A stretch of 11,338 nucleotides of DNA, taken from the NCBI GenBank assembly GCA_959599635.1, contig CAUGJN010000049.1, forward strand, positions 1 through 11,338, given 5' to 3'. The notes below the pieces were generated by a model, which saw only the letters and a program-made list of their open reading frames with translations, ran no database searches and had not been told where the DNA came from. The stretch comes from an uncultured Collinsella sp. (GTDB lineage: Bacteria; Actinomycetota; Coriobacteriia; Coriobacteriales; Coriobacteriaceae). Of this stretch, positions 7,006 through 11,338 are shown one piece after another. The position numbers and the translations under genes are program-made. How positions within the stretch are numbered: position 1 is the stretch's first letter; every line of letters starts with the position of its first letter.

Positions 7006-8105
7006 GCGGATGCGTCTCCCTTCTGGCCGAGGCCCTCGGCAATGAGTTCGTGGAAAGTGGAAAGCGGTGTGCGGTCGATGCTGCAGCGGCCAATGCCGTG
7101 CGGAATCACCAGGTCGATAGTGTCGCCCGCGCGCTTCTTGTCGTGGAGCGCCTCGGCAAAGACGGTATCGGCATCTAGGTCGCAGCGGGTCTTGAGGCCA
7201 TGGCGGGCGCAGAGCTCCTCAATACGACCGGGCAGTGCAGCATCGCAAGCGCCGTGCAGGGCCGCGGCGCGTGTGATGATGCCCATGCCGATCGACACAC
7301 AGTTGCCGTGTCCGAGTTCAAAGTGCTCGCAGGCCTCGACGGCGTGTCCAGCGCTGTGTCCAAAGTTGAGGAGCTTGCGCTGGTTGGTTTCGCGCTCGTC
7401 AGCGACGACCACGGCGCGCTTGATGTCGATATTGCGGGCGATGATGAGCGCTACGCGGGCCACATCGCGGTTGAGCAGCTCCAGCGTGAGCGGGGTCTTC
7501 TCCAGCTCGGCGAAAAGCTCCGGGTCGGCGATGACGGCGTGCTTGACGACCTCGCCGCAGCCGTCGGCGAACTGCTCGGGCGTGAGGGTGGCCAGACACC
7601 CCACGTCGGCGATAACCACGCTCGGCTGCCAAAAGGCGCCGGCCAAGTTCTTGCCGGCAGCCAGATCGATGGCGGTCTTGCCTCCCACCGACGAATCCAC
7701 CATGGCGAGCAGGCTCGTTGGGATCTGCACAAACTTGCAGCCGCGCATGTAGGTGGCGGCCACAAAGCCCGCCACGTCGCCCACGACACCGCCGCCGAGT
7801 GCCACGATCACGTCGGAGCGCGAAAGCTCGTGCTCGGCCACAAACTCCAAAATGGCAACGTAGGTCTCGGCGCGCTTATGGGCCTCGCCGGCCTCGAAGG
7901 TGCAGATGCTCACCTCGTAGCCTGACGCCTCCAGGCTCTGCTTAACGGGCATCTGGTAGAGCGGGCCCACGTTGGTGTCCGTAACGATGACGGCCTTGGT
8001 GCCGCCGGCAGTGGCGCGCACGAGCGGTCCCGCCTGCTCCAGCAAAAACGTGCCAACATGCACCTGGTAGGGGCGTGCAGTGTCGATATCGATGGTAATC
8101 GCCAT
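6999..8105 (-). CDS. aroB: 3-dehydroquinate synthase
   Basis: This NAD- and divalent-metal-dependent enzyme converts DAHP to 3-dehydroquinate, the second pathway step. The 368 residues are typical. Motifs are GGGVVGDVAGF (104-114), PTSLLAMVDSSVGGKTAID (129-147), GEVVKHA with metal ligand E185, NFGHSAGHA with ligand H250, and LGHG with ligand H266, so the complete Zn site is present. The ATG at 8105 is preceded by AAAGGA about 10 nt upstream, and the tyrA stop is 36 nt before it. Its last codons overlap the start of aroA. Nothing looks truncated or altered. Confidence 0.97.
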   Translation of the reverse strand: MAITIDIDTARPYQVHVGTFLLEQAGPLVRATAGGTKAVIVTDTNVGPLYQMPVKQSLEASGYEVSICTFEAGEAHKRAETYVAILEFVAEHELSRSDVIVALGGGVVGDVAGFVAATYMRGCKFVQIPTSLLAMVDSSVGGKTAIDLAAGKNLAGAFWQPSVVIADVGCLATLTPEQFADGCGEVVKHAVIADPELFAELEKTPLTLELLNRDVARVALIIARNIDIKRAVVVADERETNQRKLLNFGHSAGHAVEACEHFELGHGNCVSIGMGIITRAAALHGACDAALPGRIEELCARHGLKTRCDLDADTVFAEALHDKKRAGDTIDLVIPHGIGRCSIDRTPLSTFHELIAEGLGQKGDASAC

Positions 8106-8141
8106 AAGCTATGGTCCTTTCGACCTGGCGTGATAGGTGGT

Positions 8142-9056
8142 CTAGTGGGAGGCCTCGTCGTCGAGTGCGCGCTTAATGCGGTCGCCCTCGGCAAGGAGAC
8201 TCTCCAGATAGCGCTGGTCGCGGTCCTTGAGTGCACGGCTGTAGGCGCCAAGCGATTCGATCAGATGGTCGATCTCGAAGGCGAGCGCATCGGCGTCGTC
8301 GATCATGAGCTCTGACCACATTTGCGGGTTGAGGTGCGCCACGCGGGTGAGATCGCGGTAGCTACCGGCCGAAAAGCCGTGGTGGACCTGGGCGGTGGGG
8401 CTTTTGACGTAGGCGTTGGATACCACGTGCGCAAGCTGGCTCGTGAAGGCGATGACGCGGTCGTGCTTGGCGGCGCTGGTCACGCTGAACTTGCCAAAGC
8501 CCAGGGGGCGCACCATCTCGCGCACCTGGCCCAAAAGCTCCAGCTTAAGGGCATCGTCCACCGCGGGTGGCACGAGCACGAGCGGGGCGCCCTGGAACAG
8601 GTCGGCGCGGGAGTGCGCATAGCCCGAGTACTGCGTGCCCGCCATGGGGTGCGCACCCACAAAGTAAAAGCCGTGCTCGCGGGCAAGCTCAAAGGCGCGC
8701 TCGCACACGATGCCCTTGACACCCACCGTGTCGATCACCACGGGACCCATGATGGCGTCGGTGTCGGTGGCGTCGGCGAGCGCCTGGGCGTGCGCCTCGA
8801 GCCACTCGATGCATGCCTCGGGATAGCAGGCAAGGACGATGATGTCGCATTCGCCGAGTGTCTTGTCGTTGAGCTCTCCGGCGACAGTGCCCATGCTGGC
8901 GGCCGTCATGACATCGTCATCGGGGTCCCAGGCCAGCACGCGAACGCCCGCCTGTGCATAGCCGCGGGCAAAGCTTCCGCCGATCAGGCCCAGGCCGACG
9001 ATACCGGCGCACTTGGGGCCGCCCTGGTTAACACGCGCGTTTCTCACCGTACCCAT
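8142..9056 (-). CDS. tyrA: Prephenate dehydrogenase
   Basis: It oxidatively decarboxylates prephenate to 4-hydroxyphenylpyruvate on the tyrosine branch. Arogenate use cannot be excluded from sequence. The 304 residues contain a Rossmann nucleotide loop GLGLIGGS (21-28), DTVGVKG (109-115), GAHPMAGT with H136 (134-141), the stretch HDRVIAFTSQLAH (198-210) with H210, and GSYRDLTRVA (231-240) with substrate-binding R238. There is neither an N-terminal chorismate mutase domain nor a C-terminal ACT domain, so prephenate must come from PheA and any tyrosine control must act elsewhere, most likely on DAHP synthase. The ATG at 9056 follows the aroF stop by 3 nt, with GGAG overlapping that stop, which implies coupling. 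The first 15 or so residues precede the Rossmann strand and may be a short tail. Confidence 0.94.
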   Translation of the reverse strand: MGTVRNARVNQGGPKCAGIVGLGLIGGSFARGYAQAGVRVLAWDPDDDVMTAASMGTVAGELNDKTLGECDIIVLACYPEACIEWLEAHAQALADATDTDAIMGPVVIDTVGVKGIVCERAFELAREHGFYFVGAHPMAGTQYSGYAHSRADLFQGAPLVLVPPAVDDALKLELLGQVREMVRPLGFGKFSVTSAAKHDRVIAFTSQLAHVVSNAYVKSPTAQVHHGFSAGSYRDLTRVAHLNPQMWSELMIDDADALAFEIDHLIESLGAYSRALKDRDQRYLESLLAEGDRIKRALDDEASH

Positions 9057-9059
9057 GAG

Positions 9060-10082
9060 CTACTCCATGGTCTCTTGGCAGACGACCTCGCGGATGGCTC
9101 GGATGCGGCGCATGGTGTCGTCGAACTGATCGGGGGTGAGGGCCTGGGCGCCGTCGGACCAGGCGCGGCTCGGCTCGTCGTGGACCTCGATCTCCAGGCC
9201 GTTGGCACCGCAGGCGGTCGCGGCGAGCGCCATGGGCTCAACGTAGCGGGTGTAGCCGGTGGCGTGGCTGGGGTCGGCGACGACGGGCAGGTGCGACAGG
9301 TGGTGCAGCACCGGCACGGCGTTGAGGTCGAAGGTATTGCGGGTGCGGGTCTCGAAGGTGCGGATGCCGCGCTCGCACAGGATGACGTTGTCGTTGCCCT
9401 CGCTCATGATGTACTCGGCTGCCATAAGCAGCTCGTCGATCGTGCCGGACATACCGCGCTTGAGCAGAATCGGGGTCTGGGTCTTGCCGACCTCCTTGAG
9501 CAGGGGGAAGTTCTGGGCGTTGCGGGCGCCGATCTGCATGACGTCAATCTTCTTGTCCAAGAAGACCTGCACGTCGCGTGGATCCATGATCTCGGTGACG
9601 ATCGGCATGTCGAGCTCGGCAGACGCCTCGCACAGCAGGTCGAGGCCGGCGGGGCCCATGCCCTGGTAGGCGTAGGGGGAGGTGCGGGGCTTGTAGGCAC
9701 CGCCGCGCAGCATCGTGGCACCGGCGGCCTTCACGCGGCGGGCGATGCGGATGAGGTTCTCGCCCTCGACGGAGCACGGGCCGGCGATGACCTGGAACTG
9801 GTCGCCGCCGATCTTGACGCCGTGGCCGCAGTCGATGACGGAGTCCTCGGGGTGGAATTTACGGTTGGCGCGCTTGAACGGCTCGGAGACGCGCTGCACG
9901 CGCTCGACGACATCCATGGACTCGAGCAGGAACGGGTCGATCTTGGTCGTATCGCCCACCAGGCCGATAATCGTCTCATTCTCGCCGCGCGAGACATCGG
10001 TCTTCAGGCCCTTTTTCTCAATCCAGCTGACGATATGGCCGACGGCCTCGTCGCTGGCGCTCTGCTTTAAAATTGCAATCAT
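9060..10082 (-). CDS. aroF: 3-deoxy-7-phosphoheptulonate (DAHP) synthase, type I-beta with N-terminal regulatory domain
   Basis: It condenses PEP with erythrose-4-phosphate and commits carbon to the pathway. The 340 residues closely resemble the Thermotoga maritima enzyme in layout: an N-terminal ferredoxin-like, ACT-type domain (1-70; MIAILK..., HPED at 77-80) and a catalytic barrel. Visible are GPCSVEG with metal ligand C103, KPRTSPY (131-137), GARNAQNF (185-192), KRG (208-210), DPSH with ligand H273, EVH with ligand E299 and SDG with ligand D310. In characterised relatives the N-terminal domain binds tyrosine and inhibits the enzyme, so the same is inferred here. The start at 10082 was chosen because the family begins at 'MI.vLK' and GAGAGG lies 6 nt upstream. 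An in-frame ATG at 10130 sits in a hairpin loop and would add 16 unrelated residues. It is the first gene of the aro run. Confidence 0.96.
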   Translation of the reverse strand: MIAILKQSASDEAVGHIVSWIEKKGLKTDVSRGENETIIGLVGDTTKIDPFLLESMDVVERVQRVSEPFKRANRKFHPEDSVIDCGHGVKIGGDQFQVIAGPCSVEGENLIRIARRVKAAGATMLRGGAYKPRTSPYAYQGMGPAGLDLLCEASAELDMPIVTEIMDPRDVQVFLDKKIDVMQIGARNAQNFPLLKEVGKTQTPILLKRGMSGTIDELLMAAEYIMSEGNDNVILCERGIRTFETRTRNTFDLNAVPVLHHLSHLPVVADPSHATGYTRYVEPMALAATACGANGLEIEVHDEPSRAWSDGAQALTPDQFDDTMRRIRAIREVVCQETME

Positions 10083-10092
10083 GGTGTGCCTC

Positions 10093-10155
10093 TCACCTCG
10101 ATGGATAACTTTTGCAAAAACGGCCCGCATCGCGAGCCGTGTATATATGGTGCAT
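10093..10155 (-). CDS. Possible 20-codon leader peptide ahead of aroF
   Basis: ATG at 10155 opens 20 codons (beginning MHHIYTARDAG) that end with TGA at 10095-10093, where the TGA overlaps the purine-rich region just upstream of the aroF start. Aromatic codons are Tyr5, Phe13 and Tyr17, with His2 and His3. No Shine-Dalgarno precedes it, but the inferred transcription start is within a few bases of the ATG, so it could be translated leaderless, as is common in Actinobacteria. Codons 6-12 make up the terminator-like hairpin at 10116-10140. A ribosome held at Tyr5 would cover the 5' arm. A short open frame can arise by chance, so this remains a hypothesis. Confidence 0.35.
   Translation of the reverse strand: MHHIYTARDAGRFCKSYPSR
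10116..10140 (-). terminator. Terminator-like hairpin in the aro leader (possible attenuator)
   Basis: On the minus strand, ACGGCTCGC (10140-10132) pairs with GCGGGCCGT (10128-10120) as nine base pairs with one G.U, a 3-nt loop, and then TTTT followed by GC. It lies between the inferred aro promoter and the aroF start. No gene upstream on this strand needs a terminator, so conditional termination of the aro transcript is the natural reading. The U-run is short. Confidence 0.55.
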
Positions 10156-10160
10156 GAGAG

Positions 10161-10193
10161 TTTATACTATCTGACTCGCTTTTGCCTTCTAAA
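10161..10193 (-). promoter_or_regulatory. Candidate promoter of the aro operon
   Basis: The minus strand carries TTTAGA (10193-10188), 18 nt, then TAGTAT (10169-10164). TATAAA (10166-10161) overlaps it as an alternative -10. The inferred transcription start is about 10154-10157, about 75 nt before the aroF ATG. The -35 matches only four of six bases, so this is the best candidate rather than a sure promoter. No other AT-rich -10 is better placed. Confidence 0.4.
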
Positions 10194-10245
10194 GTGGGCC
10201 GTTGCGCCGCGTCTTCCTCGGAATTGCAAAGCTTTTTCTTTTATT

Positions 10246-10275
10246 TTGATAGCCCGTGGTGCACTTGGGTATAAT
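10246..10275 (+). promoter_or_regulatory. Promoter of the tRNA-Arg gene
   Basis: TTGATA (10246-10251), an 18-nt spacer and a perfect TATAAT (10270-10275) give a near-consensus housekeeping promoter. Transcription would start around 10282, a few bases before the mature tRNA 5' end at 10287. It points away from the aro promoter, so the two are divergent. Confidence 0.8.
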
Positions 10276-10286
10276 GCCAATCGTTG

Positions 10287-10363
10287 GCCCTATTAGCTCA
10301 GGGGATTAGAGCGTCTGCCTCCGGAGCAGAAGGCCGTTGGTTCGAATCCAACATGGGGCACCA
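10287..10363 (+). tRNA. tRNA-Arg (anticodon CCG)
   Basis: The 77-nt cloverleaf includes an encoded CCA. The acceptor stem GCCCTAT pairs with ATGGGGC (one G.U), and the discriminator base is A. The anticodon stem TCTGC/GCAGA encloses the loop CTCCGGA, so the anticodon is CCG and it reads CGG. The T arm contains GGTTCGAATCC. All stems pair, so the gene looks functional. It has its own promoter upstream and a terminator 12 nt downstream, so it is a single-tRNA unit. Confidence 0.95.
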
Positions 10364-10374
10364 TCGAACGTAAG

Positions 10375-10411
10375 ACCGTCCGAACCTCGCATGGTCCGGG
10401 CGGTTTTTCTT
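10375..10411 (+). terminator. Terminator after tRNA-Arg
   Basis: ACCGTCCGAACC (10375-10386) pairs with GGTCCGGGCGGT (10393-10404), with one A.C mismatch and one G.U, a 6-nt loop, and then TTTTTCTT. It follows the tRNA 3' end by 11 nt and ends only about 17 nt before the ATPase start codon. Confidence 0.85.
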
Positions 10412-10427
10412 ATACCGACGCGACGTG

Positions 10428-11338
10428 ATGGGACGTGGTATGGCAGCAACGGATATCGAGCGCGGACTCTCGACCGCCGAGGTCGAGGAGCGCATCGCCG
10501 CCGGTAAGATCAACCGCAACATGGAGCTCAAGACCAAGTCGGTCAAAGAGCTCATCATCGAGAACCTCTGCACGCTGTTCAATTTGATCAACGTGATCTT
10601 GGCGTTCCTGGTCATTTTGACCGGTTCGTTTAAGAACCTGACGTTCCTGTTTGTGGTGTTCCTCAATACCGCTATTGGCGTCATTCAATCCATGCGGTCC
10701 AAGAAGATGGTCGATAAGCTCACGCTGCTGACCTCTAAGAAGGCCATCGCGGTGCGCGACGGTGCCGAGGTGGAGCTCGACTTGGACCAGATCGTGCTCG
10801 ACGACATCATCCGCCTGGGGCGCGGCGACCAGATTCCCGCTGACGCCGTGGTGGTTTCCGGCGAAGCGCTCGTGAACGAGAGCCTGCTGACGGGCGAGAG
10901 CGACCTTATCAAGAAACAGCCCGGTTCCGAGCTCATGAGCGGCAGCTTTATCGACTCGGGCCTGCTGCGCGCTCGCGTGATCCATGTCGGCGCCGACAAC
11001 TACGTGGCTAAGATCAATAACGAGGCCAAATACGTCAAAAAGGTCAATTCCGAGATCATGAATGCGCTTAACGCCATCGTGCGCTTTGCGAGCATCATCA
11101 TGATCCCGCTCGGTTTGGCGTTGTTTGCCTCGAGCGTGAGCGAGCTGTGGGATGCCGCGGGAACCCCAGGCAATAGCGCGCTTTCGTGGTGCTTCTCCGA
11201 GCTGTTGGCTGGTCATGTGCCTTCGTCGGCGCTGCTGTCCACGGTGGGTGCCCTGCTGGGCATGATCCCGCAAGGCCTGGTGCTGCTGACCTCGTCGGTG
11301 CTCGCCATCGCCACGGTGCGCCTGGCCCGCCGCAAGGT
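10428..11338 (+). CDS. P-type cation-transporting ATPase (CtpE-like), N-terminal part, cut by the window edge
   Basis: The frame is open from ATG 10428 to the window end, about 303 residues, or about a third to 40% of a typical P-type pump. It is a membrane pump that moves a cation using ATP. Seen in order: a cation-ATPase N-terminal motif (GLSTAEVEERIAAGKIN, 13-29), hydrophobic segments at about 50-66 and 70-87, the actuator domain with LLTGES (153-158), a hydrophobic segment at about 216-235, and M4 with GMIPQGLVLLTS (278-289). The phosphorylation site (DKTGT) and nucleotide-binding domains lie beyond the edge. From memory, the M4 pattern and N terminus are closest to mycobacterial CtpE-type calcium pumps, where the M4 motif is PEGL; here the Glu is Gln. 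An alternative start at 10440 (MAATDIERG) has a weak GGGA upstream and may be the true one. It has no clear promoter of its own. Confidence 0.9.
   Translation, partial: MGRGMAATDIERGLSTAEVEERIAAGKINRNMELKTKSVKELIIENLCTLFNLINVILAFLVILTGSFKNLTFLFVVFLNTAIGVIQSMRSKKMVDKLTLLTSKKAIAVRDGAEVELDLDQIVLDDIIRLGRGDQIPADAVVVSGEALVNESLLTGESDLIKKQPGSELMSGSFIDSGLLRARVIHVGADNYVAKINNEAKYVKKVNSEIMNALNAIVRFASIIMIPLGLALFASSVSELWDAAGTPGNSALSWCFSELLAGHVPSSALLSTVGALLGMIPQGLVLLTSSVLAIATVRLARRK

Noticed and set aside
8322..10070. Very long plus-strand open frame (582 codons) opposite aroF and tyrA
   Set aside because: It lies entirely antisense to two genes with full catalytic motifs and has a low-complexity Gly/Ala/Val/His/Asp-rich translation typical of the complement of high-G+C codons. 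There is no family resemblance.
10083..10286. T-box or other large riboswitch in the aro leader
   Set aside because: The inferred leader is only about 75 nt, and I found no T-box core sequence or complex fold on the minus strand.
10287..10363. tRNA-Arg as an integration site of a mobile element
   Set aside because: No repeat of the tRNA 3' end occurs elsewhere in the window, and no integrase or phage-like gene is present.
10410..11273. Minus-strand open frame (287 codons) opposite the P-type ATPase
   Set aside because: The plus strand carries the TGES and IPQGL motifs and an unbroken ATPase frame; the minus-strand product shows no recognisable domain.
1..11338. CRISPR arrays or insertion sequences
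   Set aside because: No regularly spaced direct repeats and no transposase-like reading frame were seen on either strand.

Overview
The window is high in G+C (roughly two thirds by eye in the central part) and very densely coded. It reads as a chromosomal segment of a Coriobacteriia-type actinobacterium, with Collinsella or a close relative as my best guess. That rests on the base composition, the gene order, the AroE-AroK fusion, and the 'GESGST' EPSP synthase and 'GQSHS' chorismate synthase subtypes. The taxonomic call is inference, not proof.

Layout from left to right: (1) 1-25 may be the last codons of a plus-strand gene. (2) 27-1550 holds a two-gene minus-strand unit of visibly lower G+C (about half). 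It encodes a DUF4869-type protein and a P-loop ATPase with an extra C-terminal domain, with its own -10 box and terminator. Its function is unknown and it is the best candidate here for an undescribed system. (3) 1645-10082 holds eight minus-strand genes in one tight run, transcribed in the order aroF, tyrA, aroB, aroA, aroC, pheA, aroE-aroK fusion, aroQ. (4) 10083-10286 is a divergent regulatory region. On the minus strand it carries a probable aro leader with a small ORF and a terminator-like hairpin. On the plus strand it carries a strong tRNA promoter. (5) 10287-10411 holds tRNA-Arg(CCG) and its terminator. (6) 10428 to the right edge is the N-terminal part of a plus-strand P-type cation ATPase.

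The aro run encodes all seven steps from PEP and erythrose-4-phosphate to chorismate (DAHP synthase, AroB, AroQ, AroE, AroK, AroA, AroC). It also encodes chorismate mutase, prephenate dehydratase and prephenate dehydrogenase, which lead to the precursors of phenylalanine and tyrosine. That is ten activities in eight genes. Only the final aminotransferase is missing, and there are no trp genes. Junctions are very short (7-nt overlap, or gaps of 0, 1, 3, 36, 43 and 64 nt), most starts have a clear Shine-Dalgarno sequence, and translational coupling is likely. Feedback control is suggested by the ACT-like domain at the N terminus of DAHP synthase and the ACT domain at the C terminus of PheA. A leader ORF overlapping a hairpin suggests an added level of transcript control.
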